DNA of 10,760 nucleotides, taken from the NCBI GenBank assembly GCA_008297795.1, contig VBQP01000058.1:1-10760 (forward strand). Direction: 5' to 3'. A program made the position numbers and the translations under genes. How positions within the stretch are numbered: position 1 is the first letter of the stretch; the number at the start of each line of letters is the position of its first letter. Below, piece after piece: positions 1 through 6,360 of this stretch. The notes below the pieces were generated by a model. The model worked only from the letters and a program-made list of their open reading frames with translations. It was not told the DNA's origin and did no database searches. This DNA comes from Thermoplasmata archaeon. GTDB taxonomy: Archaea; Thermoplasmatota; E2; UBA202; DSCA01.

Positions 1-1108
1 TTCTGTTTTCGGTGGCAGTTTCAGGAGGAGATATCCACCTGACATACGGCTGAGCAAGGTCTATCTGATGAAGCAGGAATCTCCTGACTTCTGTCCCGTA
101 GCCGGGCACATTATCATTCCCGAATTTCCATTCGGAAGGATTTTTTATGACCGACATTTCTGGAGAAATCCAGAATATCCCTGCTCCGGGATAGCCATCT
201 TCGCTTTTCACGAATTCTCTCTCAGCGGGATTTTTTTCAACATCAGAGCCGTATGCCCATGCCGCAATTGCCCCTGCTGCCTCGTAGCCCACGGTTGTGG
301 GAATCGTCCCGATGTTGTCGGCATCAAGTTCCCCGCCAAAATTTCCTATGTAAGAGCCGAGGCGCAGGGAGGCTGCATCGTAGAAATAAAAATCAGGAGG
401 GGCATAGTAATATTCTTTGCCTGAGAGGGGGCTTGTTGCCTTCACGTTTTTATGGGTAGAAGACCACGGATAGAGAAGCATTCTCGCCCCGCCGTGGAAA
501 TCAGTCCCTATCCTGATGAGATGATGATTCACAAATTCTTTCAGTGTTTTTCCCTGCACGCTGCCCCACGGCTCGGGTGGCCCGAATCTGCCGGGTCCAT
601 CGTAATCCGCCTCCCTGTTCAAGTCCCAGTTGTTCATGTCTGTGCGCTGCTCGTGGTCAAAGCCATATGGATTCTGGCTCACTGCCAGATATATCTCTCG
701 ATGGTCTATAAGCCATTTAAGCCAGTTATTATTTTTTTCAAAAGCGTTTCTCATGAGCCAGTCTGCAAACCAGTACATGCCTATTGTTCCTGCTGTCTCG
801 TCGCCGTGAGGACTTCCAAGGAAAAGCACCTCCGGTTTGTGAAAACCCCTGCTTTCGTTAGTTATGCGCACATAATAGTCGTCATAGCCTCCGTCTATCT
901 TGCCTGTATTGTAGACCTCATTTGCCCTGAATACCTCAATATAGCCGGGATACTTCTCTTCCAAATTTTTGTACCATGAAACAAGCTGGTCGTAACTGTC
1001 AGGTTTGTAATACCAGGAGCCGTAATTGCTGGCAGATGATATGGAAATAATTGCAAAGTTTGCTGATACGAGTACAAAAAGCACTGCAAAGGCAAATATT
1101 TTTTTCAT
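1..1108 (-). CDS. Secreted M14-family zinc carboxypeptidase (3' end off window)
   Basis: An uninterrupted minus-strand frame of 369 codons runs from ATG at 1108 off the left edge. Residues 1-27 form a signal peptide (KK start, hydrophobic core, SISSAS), so the enzyme is probably exported and degrades peptides outside the cell. Residues 37-356 form a metallocarboxypeptidase domain. The HxxE zinc motif is H101-G-D-E104 in SPHGDET. The third zinc ligand is H205 in TDFHGG. An N-R pair that would bind the substrate carboxylate lies at N164-R165 (WDLNRE). E317 in WISPEMS fits the catalytic glutamate, which sits in a similar 'PE' setting in many secreted prokaryotic M14 enzymes. The catalytic domain ends near PYVRW, followed by a Pro/Thr-rich stretch that probably links to C-terminal accessory domains outside the window. 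The start is supported by the signal peptide and by a TATA-like box 23-32 bases upstream. Zinc ligands are seen directly; peptide specificity cannot be read from the sequence. Confidence 0.93.
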   Translation of the reverse strand, partial: MKKIFAFAVLFVLVSANFAIISISSASNYGSWYYKPDSYDQLVSWYKNLEEKYPGYIEVFRANEVYNTGKIDGGYDDYYVRITNESRGFHKPEVLFLGSPHGDETAGTIGMYWFADWLMRNAFEKNNNWLKWLIDHREIYLAVSQNPYGFDHEQRTDMNNWDLNREADYDGPGRFGPPEPWGSVQGKTLKEFVNHHLIRIGTDFHGGARMLLYPWSSTHKNVKATSPLSGKEYYYAPPDFYFYDAASLRLGSYIGNFGGELDADNIGTIPTTVGYEAAGAIAAWAYGSDVEKNPAEREFVKSEDGYPGAGIFWISPEMSVIKNPSEWKFGNDNVPGYGTEVRRFLLHQIDLAQPYVRWISPPETATENR

Positions 1109-1130
1109 ATGGTATAATGCGTAAAAAACA

Positions 1131-1140
1131 CTTAAATATT
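1131..1140 (-). promoter_or_regulatory. TATA-like box for the carboxypeptidase gene
   Basis: On the minus strand AATATTTAAG lies 23-32 bases before ATG 1108, the spacing expected if transcription starts at or next to the start codon. No RBS precedes the ATG, so a leaderless mRNA is inferred. Confidence 0.5.
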
Positions 1141-1152
1141 GCTGGCTATAAC

Positions 1153-1163
1153 CTTTTTAAAGG
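1153..1163 (+). promoter_or_regulatory. TATA-like box for the eS17-rib gene run
   Basis: CTTTTTAAAGG lies 30-40 bases before the TTG at 1193. It predicts transcription starting near 1180-1183, leaving a leader of roughly ten bases that carries the ribosome binding site at 1183-1189. It sits back to back with the carboxypeptidase promoter. Confidence 0.45.
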
Positions 1164-1182
1164 ATGAGCGTATACCCATCTA

Positions 1183-1189
1183 AGGTGAT
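1183..1189 (+). promoter_or_regulatory. Ribosome binding site that fixes the eS17 start at TTG 1193
   Basis: AGGTGAT matches the complement of the conserved 16S rRNA 3' end (ATCACCT) over seven bases and ends three bases before TTG 1193. Because the pairing lies toward the GGTGAT side, the effective spacing is normal. The same type of signal (AAGGTGA, 8917-8923) precedes dph6 in this window. It shows that translation begins at 1193, upstream of the frameshift, and not at the internal ATG 1237. Confidence 0.65.
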
Positions 1190-1192
1190 TCA

Positions 1193-1419
1193 TTGGGCAA
1201 TGTAAGACCTACATACATAAAACGGATGGCAATCGGATGGCAATAAAGTTAGTTGAGCAACTTCCAGAGCAGTTCTCGGATGACTTCAATGCAAATAAGC
1301 GTGCAATAGAGGAGTACACAAATATAGATAGTAAAATTATGAGAAATCGCATAGCAGGATATATCTCAAAAATCCTTGAAGATAAGAAAGGCAAAAATGA
1401 AACCCCGGAAGAGAATTGA
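1193..1419 (+). CDS. rps17e: Ribosomal protein eS17 (S17e), frame broken by an 11-bp duplication
   Basis: Small-subunit ribosomal protein of archaea and eukaryotes. The conserved N-terminus is encoded from TTG 1193 as MGNVRPTYIKRMAI, and the conserved body (KLVEQLPEQFSDDF, RNRIAGYIS) follows in another frame from ATG 1237 to the TGA at 1417-1419. The cause is visible: CGGATGGCAAT occurs twice in tandem at 1223-1244. Removing one copy restores a single 71-residue reading frame of normal family length. As written, the first frame ends after 17 codons at TAA 1244-1246, and its stop lies just past ATG 1237. A 60-residue protein lacking the basic N-terminal segment could therefore be made by coupling or re-initiation. 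Alternatives are an assembly or read error, or a real mutation with an intact copy elsewhere. The family call is strong; the status of the frame is open. It is followed by ribB, which overlaps its end. Confidence 0.88.
1223..1244 (+). repeat. 11-bp perfect tandem duplication inside eS17
   Basis: Two adjacent copies of CGGATGGCAAT (1223-1233 and 1234-1244). The unit is not a multiple of three and shifts the frame between the conserved N-terminus and body of eS17. Each copy carries an ATG (1226 and 1237), and the second opens the downstream frame. Confidence 0.97.
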
Positions 1420-2101
1420 GAATGCAATTAACTCATTAAAAGAGGGAAATTTTGTTCTTGTATATGATGCCGACGGGAGGGAGGAAGAGACTGATTTTAT
1501 CATAGGAGCAGAATTTGTTGATGAAGGGAGCATATACCGCATGAGGAGGGACGGCGGCGGTCTGATTTTTCTGATGATTCACAATGAAGTTGGCAGAAAA
1601 CTCGGGCTGCCTTATCTTGCAGATGTTTTTCAAAACAGCGCGGAGAAATGGCATGTACTCAGAGAACTCACACCGGATGACATACCTTATGATACGAAAT
1701 CTTCCTTTTCGGTCACAATAAACCACAGAAAGACGTTCACAGGTGTAACAGACAAAGACAGGGCGATGACAATGCGGGAGTTCGCAAAACTTGCTTCGCG
1801 CATAAAAGATATGGACGGGGCTGAGGCACAGCGTGCATTCGGCAGGCAGTTCCGTGCTCCGGGCCATGTTCCAATATGCATGGCATCCCCCAAATTGCTT
1901 GAGGAGAGAAACGGGCATACGGAACTTTCGGTGGCGCTTGCTGTCATGGCAGGCATAACGCCTGTAACTGCAGGATGCGAGATGATGGATTATGGGCATA
2001 GCCTTCTAAAAAAAGATGCAATGACATATGCTGAGGAGAATGGCTTGATATTTCTTGAAGGATGGGAAATAATGGAGGCGTGGGAAGAATGGCAAGAGTG
2101 A
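1397..2101 (+). CDS. ribB: 3,4-dihydroxy-2-butanone-4-phosphate synthase
   Basis: Cytosolic enzyme that converts ribulose 5-phosphate into formate and the 4-carbon unit of riboflavin, a Mg2+-dependent reaction. From ATG 1397 the product is 234 residues, the usual size of stand-alone archaeal RibB. The acidic metal/substrate loop DADGREEETD is at 24-33. The GGG loop is near 53-55. The PGHVP motif is at 155-159. The RNGHTELSVAL motif is at 171-181, with E195 in CEMMD completing the active site. No GTP cyclohydrolase II domain is fused. A longer frame opens at TTG 1376, but ATG 1397 is preferred: it begins just before the conserved first helix and has AAAGG a few bases upstream. The start overlaps the end of eS17 by 23 bases, and the stop overlaps ribL, so the gene is probably co-transcribed and translationally coupled with both. 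Confidence 0.95.
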   Translation: MKPRKRIENAINSLKEGNFVLVYDADGREEETDFIIGAEFVDEGSIYRMRRDGGGLIFLMIHNEVGRKLGLPYLADVFQNSAEKWHVLRELTPDDIPYDTKSSFSVTINHRKTFTGVTDKDRAMTMREFAKLASRIKDMDGAEAQRAFGRQFRAPGHVPICMASPKLLEERNGHTELSVALAVMAGITPVTAGCEMMDYGHSLLKKDAMTYAEENGLIFLEGWEIMEAWEEWQE

Positions 2102-2532
2102 TGGCGACAGGCGTCTTCGACCTGCTTCACATCGGACATCTTCATTATCTTAAAGAGGCAAAAAAACTGGGAGATGAACTTGTTGTTGTAATAGCAACAG
2201 ATGAGACCGTCAGGAAAAGGAAGCATAATCCCATAATGCCGCAGGAGATGAGGAGGGAACTGGTGGAGGCTCTTAAGCCTGTGGACAGGGCAGTGATAGG
2301 TTATACAGATGATTTTCTGAGAATAGTTGAGGAAATAAAGCCAGATATAATAGCGCTCGGGTATGACCAGGATGCAGGAGACCTGGAGAAAAAACTGGGG
2401 GAGAGGGGGATAAGTGCAAGAGTGGTGAGATGTACAAGATATTCGGATTATGATTTGAACGGCACACGCAAAATAATTAAAAAGATAGAGGAAAAGATAC
2501 AAAAAGACGAGCTGTATAAAGGTAAAGAATGA
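2089..2532 (+). CDS. ribL: FAD synthetase (FMN adenylyltransferase), archaeal RibL
   Basis: Transfers AMP from ATP to FMN, giving FAD. The 147-residue product is a single nucleotidyltransferase (cytidylyltransferase-like) domain with TGVFDLLHIGH at 7-17, whose HxGH (14-17) binds the nucleotide. RRELVEAL, the GYDQD segment and a C-terminal SDYDLNGTRKI are further family blocks, and the last stands where related enzymes have an ISST-type motif. Sequence pattern and length resemble the characterised Methanocaldococcus RibL, and the rib neighbours support FAD synthetase over glycerol-3-phosphate cytidylyltransferase, a close relative. ATG 2089 is chosen because GGAGG lies ten bases upstream and the family fold starts at once. 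ATG 2062 (nine more residues) and ATG 2101 are alternatives. It overlaps ribB by 13 bases and ribC by an ATGA. Confidence 0.9.
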   Translation: MARVMATGVFDLLHIGHLHYLKEAKKLGDELVVVIATDETVRKRKHNPIMPQEMRRELVEALKPVDRAVIGYTDDFLRIVEEIKPDIIALGYDQDAGDLEKKLGERGISARVVRCTRYSDYDLNGTRKIIKKIEEKIQKDELYKGKE

Positions 2533-2987
2533 AAAAAATAGGAATTGCCGATACAACTTTTGCGAGATATGACATGGGGGGCGCTGCAATAGACGAAATC
2601 AAAAAGAATGCTTCAGGAATAAAAGTGGAAAGATACACTGTTCCGGGTATCAAGGATTTGCCTGTTGCCGCAAAAAAGTTGATAAACAGCGGGTGCGAAA
2701 TTGTGATGGCTCTGGGAATGCCAGGCCCCCAGCCCATAGACAAGCAGTGCGCTCACGAAGCATCTCTGGGCTTAATAGCAGTGCAGTTGATGACAGATAC
2801 CCACGTTATAGAGGTTTTTGTTCACGAAGATGAGGCAGAGGATGATAGAGAATTAAAGTGGCTCGCAGAGAGAAGGACAAGGGAGCATGCTTTGAACGCA
2901 ATTGCCCTGCTATTTCACCCCGAAAAACTGACAGAAAAAGCGGGGACGGGGCAGCGCCAGGGATTTGACGATGCCAAACCGCTTTAA
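2529..2987 (+). CDS. ribC: Riboflavin synthase, archaeal pentameric type
   Basis: Dismutates two 6,7-dimethyl-8-ribityllumazine molecules to riboflavin and the pyrimidine precursor. The 152-residue product has the archaeal RibC signature throughout: GIADTTFARYDMG near the start, VPGIKDLPVAAKKL, MALGMPGP, CAHEASLGLIAVQLM and VIEVFVHEDEA, ending with RQGFDDA. This family is related to lumazine synthase (RibH), not to the trimeric bacterial RibE, and both paralogues lie in this window. The start ATG overlaps the ribL stop as ATGA, with AAGGT six bases upstream, so translation is coupled to ribL. No defect is seen. Confidence 0.96.
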   Translation: MKKIGIADTTFARYDMGGAAIDEIKKNASGIKVERYTVPGIKDLPVAAKKLINSGCEIVMALGMPGPQPIDKQCAHEASLGLIAVQLMTDTHVIEVFVHEDEAEDDRELKWLAERRTREHALNAIALLFHPEKLTEKAGTGQRQGFDDAKPL

Positions 2988-3003
2988 TGATTATTGATTG
3001 AAA

Positions 3004-3504
3004 ATGAGGGGCAAAGATATTGAGATAGTCAGAAGCAGGAAGAGAAAAAAGACCGTTCAGGCAAGGGAGGAAAACGGCAAAATATATGTTTATCTGCCTG
3101 CTGGCATGAGCAGGGAGGAGGAGAAAAAGTATGTTGATGAGCTTGTAAAGAAGATGGAGAGGCGGAAGAGGAGGAGGGAACTCAACAGCGATGAGTCGCT
3201 ATCAAGAAGGGCTCAGGAGCTTAATGAAAAATACTTTGGCGGAAAACTGGAGTTCGAGATAAAATATGTCACCAATCAGAGCAGGAGGTTTGGGAGCTGC
3301 ACACCTCAAGATAAAAAAATAAGGATATCTGACCGCCTTGCAGACATGCCTTCCTGGGTGAGAGATTATGTCATAGTGCATGAACTTGCACACCTCATAC
3401 AGCCCGACCATTCGAAAAAATTCTGGGAGATGGTCAACCGCTATAAGTACACAGAGAGGGCAAGGGGCTATCTAATGGCGGTTGGCATGGAATCAGATGA
3501 TTAA
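3004..3504 (+). CDS. YgjP/DUF45-like zinc metallopeptidase
   Basis: About 166 residues, cytosolic (no signal peptide or membrane segment). The N-terminal half is a basic, highly charged region (many K, R and E up to residue 75). The C-terminal half carries the YgjP-family signature: an N-x3-RFGSCT block at 91-100 (usually RWGSCT), DKKIRISDRLADMP, then the zinc motif HELAH with H126, E127 and H130. The third ligand is H136 in QPDHSKKFW. This is the WLM/SprT-like gluzincin type; substrates are unknown for archaeal members. It starts 16 bases after ribC on the same strand, so it probably shares the rib transcript, but no flavin role is implied. TTG 2998 would add two residues. ATG 3004 is chosen although no clear RBS is visible. 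Confidence 0.88.
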   Translation: MRGKDIEIVRSRKRKKTVQAREENGKIYVYLPAGMSREEEKKYVDELVKKMERRKRRRELNSDESLSRRAQELNEKYFGGKLEFEIKYVTNQSRRFGSCTPQDKKIRISDRLADMPSWVRDYVIVHELAHLIQPDHSKKFWEMVNRYKYTERARGYLMAVGMESDD

Positions 3505-3530
3505 ACAAGAGAATGATTTTATCGATAACC

Positions 3531-3538
3531 TTTTTATC
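3531..3538 (+). promoter_or_regulatory. TATA-like box for the zinc-finger/ribH/SDR run
   Basis: TTTTTATC lies 20-27 bases before ATG 3558, the same spacing as at the other leaderless-type starts here. It begins 26 bases past the peptidase stop and argues that ribH is transcribed at least partly independently of ribB-ribL-ribC. Confidence 0.5.
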
Positions 3539-3557
3539 TCATGGCAAATTTAATTTC

Positions 3558-3722
3558 ATGGAAGTGATGGGCATCTGTGCCATATGCGGAAAGCCGGGCA
3601 TAATGCACACCTGCGGGCTTTGCGGCAGGAATGTATGCTCCGAGCATTTCGATGCTGCCCATAGCATATGTGCAGAATGCAGAGCAAAAATAAATAAACA
3701 AAAATGGGATATACCTCCATGA
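3558..3722 (+). CDS. Small HIT-like zinc-finger protein
   Basis: 54 residues. After MEVMGI it is almost entirely a zinc-binding module: CAIC, then CGLC, then CSEH, then a histidine three residues before the final CAEC, followed by a short basic tail (KINKQK). Eight or nine Cys/His ligands in this order resemble the treble-clef HIT-type/B-box fold that binds two zinc ions and usually mediates protein or RNA contacts. CSEH replaces the usual CSxxC, so the family match is loose. The frame extends upstream to ATG 3513, but ATG 3558 is preferred because the module starts there and the TATA-like box is 20-27 bases upstream, consistent with a leaderless mRNA. Its TGA overlaps ATG 3719 of ribH as ATGA. 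Function unknown; position suggests translation coupled to lumazine synthase. Confidence 0.78.
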   Translation: MEVMGICAICGKPGIMHTCGLCGRNVCSEHFDAAHSICAECRAKINKQKWDIPP

Positions 3723-4162
3723 GAGAGAAAGATAAGATGACCGAGGAGATAAGAATCGGCATTGTCGTTTCAGAATTCAATTATGACATAACTATGATGA
3801 TGCTTGAGCGCGCCAGGGAGCATGCAGAATTTTTAGGTGCAAGGGTTGTGAAAGTTATAAAGGTGCCAGGCGTCTTTGATATGGGTCTTGCCATAAAAAA
3901 ACTTCTTCAGAGCATGAATATAGACGGAGTGGTTGCTCTCGGTGCTGTCATAGAGGGTGAGACGGAGCATGATGAAATAGTTATACAGCATGCATCAAGA
4001 AAAATAGCAGACCTTGCACTGGAATACGACAAACCTGTCGGTCTTGGAATAACGGGACCTGGCATGAGCCGCCTGCAGGCAGAGGAGCGCATAGAAAGGG
4101 CAAAGATGGCTGTTGAGAGCGTAATAAAGTTGCATAAGGCACTCGAAGATGGAACTCCTTAA
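3719..4162 (+). CDS. ribH: 6,7-dimethyl-8-ribityllumazine synthase
   Basis: Condenses the RibB product with 5-amino-6-ribitylaminouracil to give lumazine, the substrate of RibC. The 147-residue product has the family blocks in order: GIVVSEFNYDIT near 14-25, VPGVFDM at 49-55 and GAVIEGETEHDEIV at 75-88, with H84 at the position of the catalytic histidine. The late block GLGITGPGMSRLQAEER follows. Enzymes of this size assemble into pentamers or 60-meric shells. ATG 3719 is chosen because it overlaps the zinc-finger stop as ATGA, like other junctions in this window. ATG 3704 and ATG 3737 are in frame, and 3737 would give the most compact N-terminus. Its 3' end overlaps the SDR gene by 14 bases. 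Confidence 0.95.
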   Translation: MREKDKMTEEIRIGIVVSEFNYDITMMMLERAREHAEFLGARVVKVIKVPGVFDMGLAIKKLLQSMNIDGVVALGAVIEGETEHDEIVIQHASRKIADLALEYDKPVGLGITGPGMSRLQAEERIERAKMAVESVIKLHKALEDGTP

Positions 4163-4889
4163 AGGAAAGACAGCCATCATCACAGGGGCGTCGCGGGGCA
4201 TAGGAAGGGCAATAGCCATTAAATTTGCAGAGCATGGTGCCTTTGTTGGCATAAATTATTTTAAGAGCAAGGATGGGGCTGAAGAAACGCTTGGTGAAGT
4301 GAAGAAATTGTCTGATGGAATGCTTCTCGAGGCAGATGTTTCCGATTATGGCGAAGTGGAGGACATGGTGAATAAATTTCTGGAGAGGACAGGAAGTATA
4401 GATATAGTTGTGAACAATGCAGGCATATACAGACGGTCTTCCTTTTTGAATATCAGCAGCAGGCAGTGGGATGAGGTGATGAGCGTCAATTTGAAGGGAT
4501 GCTATAACGTATGCATGCATTCAATCCCCCACATGAAAAAAGGCGGCAGGATAATATTCATTTCTTCGCAACTTGCTTTTAAAGGCTCAAGCCATGGCGC
4601 AGATTATGCAGCATCGAAGGCAGGTATTCTGGGACTCATGAGAAGTCTTGCTCTCGAACTTGCAGACAAAAAAATAAATGTGAATGCTGTTGCCCCTGGC
4701 ACAATAGATACCGACATAATTGCCAGCTATACCGAAAAGCAGAGGCGAGAAAGGGAAATGCAGATACCCCTTAAAAGAATAGGCTCTCCAGAAGATATTG
4801 CCAATGCCTGCCTCTTCCTTGCCTCTTCTCTCTCAGGCTATATAACGGGAGAGACGATACATGTGAACGGAGGGCTGTACATTCATTAG
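4149..4889 (+). CDS. SDR-family oxidoreductase (FabG-like)
   Basis: A 246-residue classical short-chain dehydrogenase/reductase, probably cytosolic and NAD(P)-dependent. The Rossmann motif TGASRGIG is at 12-19 and the acidic DV at 63-64. NNAG is at 89-92. The catalytic tetrad is N114, S140, Y153 and K157 (YAASK). PGTIDTD and the C-terminal SGYITGETIHVNGG complete the pattern. It looks most like 3-oxoacyl-ACP reductase/FabG, but archaea lack a standard type II fatty acid synthase, so the substrate may be a sugar, polyol, quinone or other ketone. Overlap with ribH and AAGG nine bases before ATG 4149 suggest one transcript. Whether it belongs to flavin metabolism cannot be judged: the archaeal pyrimidine-branch reductase (ArfC/RibD-type) is a different family. 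Confidence 0.9.
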   Translation: MELLKGKTAIITGASRGIGRAIAIKFAEHGAFVGINYFKSKDGAEETLGEVKKLSDGMLLEADVSDYGEVEDMVNKFLERTGSIDIVVNNAGIYRRSSFLNISSRQWDEVMSVNLKGCYNVCMHSIPHMKKGGRIIFISSQLAFKGSSHGADYAASKAGILGLMRSLALELADKKINVNAVAPGTIDTDIIASYTEKQRREREMQIPLKRIGSPEDIANACLFLASSLSGYITGETIHVNGGLYIH

Positions 4890-4902
4890 TTGTAAGAAAA
4901 GT

Positions 4903-4931
4903 AAATTAATTGCGACACAATATAAAAAGGT
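4903..4931 (+). promoter_or_regulatory. Candidate promoter and RBS of the glycosyltransferase gene
   Basis: The 45-base gap after the SDR stop holds AAATTAAT (4903-4910), 25-32 bases before ATG 4935, and AAAGGT (4926-4931) ending three bases before it. The two signals favour different modes (leaderless versus RBS-led), so it is unclear whether the gene has its own promoter or is read from upstream. Confidence 0.3.
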
Positions 4932-4934
4932 AAA

Positions 4935-6071
4935 ATGAAAATAGCGTGGTTTACAGACACCTGGCTCCCCACCAGAGACGGGGTTGTGACTTCCCTTCTC
5001 TCATTTAAAGACGAAATAGAGAAGAGGGGTAATGAGATTTATCTTTTCGTTCCTGGAAAGAGCGATAAAGATGATTTCGACAACAGAATTTTTTATTACA
5101 GGGCAAAACCATTCAGGAAATACCCGAATTACAGAGTTGCCAGAATCCGCTCATTATTCGGCTCCAGAACAAAAAAATTAATAGGGAAGATGGACATAGA
5201 TATAATACATTCTCATTCTCCTGTATTGATGGGTGTGCATGGAGTAATTGCGTCACACTATCATTCAATACCGCTTGTTTTCACATATCACACTTTTCTC
5301 GGTGATTCTGTTTATCTTCTATCTTCTTCACCTCCCATACAGCATGCTGCAAGAAAACTCCTCCGCACCTGGCTGAAGTGGTACTTCAGGAGATGCAGCG
5401 GCATAATAGCGCCGAGCAGGGCGGCGAGGGGGGAAATCAAGGAACTGACAGATGGGGAGATAGAAATAATTCCAACAGGCATTGATATGGAAAGATTTGC
5501 GCATGGAGACGGAAAAAAAGCGAGGGATGAGATTGGCGTTGAAAATGGAAAAATTATCCTTCATGTTGGAAGAATAGTGAAGGAGAAAAACCTCGATTTG
5601 ATGGTTGAGGCTGCCCCTCTGCTGCTGGAAAAAATTCCAGATGCCATTTTTGTGATTGTGGGGGAAGGTCCCCATGCAGACGAATTGAAGCAGAAGGTGA
5701 GAGATGCATCCCTTGAAAACAATTTTATATTCACAGGGTTCGTAGAGGACGAAAAACTTCCGGATTACTATCACGCTGCGGACATATTTGCCTTTCCGTC
5801 GAAATATGAGACGCAGGGCATAGTCGCTGTAGAAGCGATGGCTGCCGGCTTGCCTGTTGTGGCTGCCAATGTTCGTTCCCTGCCAGAGATAGTGGAGAAC
5901 GGAAAAACAGGCTTTCTTTTTGATGCTGATGATGCGCATGATTTTGCTGAAAAGATGATTGTTGCCCTTGATTCGGGGGGGATGGGGGAGGAGGCGAGAA
6001 AGGCAGCAGGCAGATATTCCATACAGAAATGCACCGACATGCTTCTGTCATTCTATGAGGGATTTTTATGA
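4935..6071 (+). CDS. GT4-family glycosyltransferase
   Basis: 378 residues with a GT-B fold. The N-terminal acceptor domain begins MKIAWFTDTWLPTRDGVVTS, the glycine/valine loop typical of lipid- and polyol-glycosylating GT4 enzymes. HSHSPVLMG and TYHTFLGD follow near 92-124. The C-terminal nucleotide-sugar domain carries LHVGRIVKEKN (209-219), with R213 and K218 likely phosphate ligands, then GEGP, and the EX7E motif with E292 and E300 in ETQGIVAVEAMAAGLPVVA. No transmembrane helix is seen, but basic patches (RKYPNYRVARIR, KLLRTWLKWYFRR) could bind a membrane surface. This N-terminus resembles diacylglycerol and phosphoinositol glycosyltransferases, so archaeal glycolipid synthesis is a fair guess; donor and acceptor are not determined. 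The stop overlaps pcc1 as ATGA. Confidence 0.92.
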   Translation: MKIAWFTDTWLPTRDGVVTSLLSFKDEIEKRGNEIYLFVPGKSDKDDFDNRIFYYRAKPFRKYPNYRVARIRSLFGSRTKKLIGKMDIDIIHSHSPVLMGVHGVIASHYHSIPLVFTYHTFLGDSVYLLSSSPPIQHAARKLLRTWLKWYFRRCSGIIAPSRAARGEIKELTDGEIEIIPTGIDMERFAHGDGKKARDEIGVENGKIILHVGRIVKEKNLDLMVEAAPLLLEKIPDAIFVIVGEGPHADELKQKVRDASLENNFIFTGFVEDEKLPDYYHAADIFAFPSKYETQGIVAVEAMAAGLPVVAANVRSLPEIVENGKTGFLFDADDAHDFAEKMIVALDSGGMGEEARKAAGRYSIQKCTDMLLSFYEGFL

Positions 6072-6316
6072 TAAAGTGTACGCTGATGCTTGAGTATGAA
6101 AACCCGGAGAAAGCAACTCTGGTGGAAAAATCCCTTAAACCGGACAACGAATTTTTTATCAGGACGCGTGTTGAGGGAAATGTGGTGGTGGCGGAGGCGG
6201 AGGCTGGCTCAATATCCTCGTCGTTGCTTCATACCATAGACGATTTCCTTGCCTGCCTCTCTGTGGCTGAGAGGGTTGGCGAAATGAAATCAATGAAATT
6301 TGGTGAGGGGCAATGA
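6068..6316 (+). CDS. pcc1: KEOPS complex subunit Pcc1
   Basis: 82 residues, the normal size of the archaeal Pcc1 family. Pcc1 forms the dimeric core of KEOPS/EKC (with Kae1, Bud32 and Cgi121), which installs t6A at position 37 of ANN-decoding tRNAs. Features seen: an early strand with LEYENPEKA, the long helix VEKSLKPDN, a VVVAEAEAGSISSSLLHTIDDFL segment that matches the characteristic sheet-to-helix passage, and a final helix ending near EKMKS-like residues. GAGGG lies six bases before ATG 6068, and the start overlaps the glycosyltransferase stop as ATGA. No other KEOPS gene is in the window. The family is short and variable, so the call rests on pattern, length and gene context together. 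Confidence 0.82.
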   Translation: MIKCTLMLEYENPEKATLVEKSLKPDNEFFIRTRVEGNVVVAEAEAGSISSSLLHTIDDFLACLSVAERVGEMKSMKFGEGQ

Positions 6317-6332
6317 AAATTAATGAAAGCCC

Positions 6333-6341
6333 TTAAATAAA
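6333..6341 (+). promoter_or_regulatory. TATA-like box for serS
   Basis: TTAAATAAA begins 28 bases before ATG 6361, and no RBS precedes the ATG. This predicts a leaderless serS mRNA transcribed independently of pcc1. Confidence 0.55.
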
Positions 6342-6360
6342 AAATAGGGATGCATTTCCA

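Noticed and set aside
68..1095. Several open frames overlapping the carboxypeptidase (plus strand 68-424, 253-459, 452-979; minus strand 895-1095).
   Set aside because: They are antisense or out-of-frame shadows of a minus-strand gene whose signal peptide and complete M14 active site are legible.
2062..2088. Longer RibL N-terminus starting at ATG 2062.
   Set aside because: The extra nine residues (MGNNGGVGR) lie outside the conserved fold, and the GGAGG at 2074-2078 is correctly spaced for ATG 2089.
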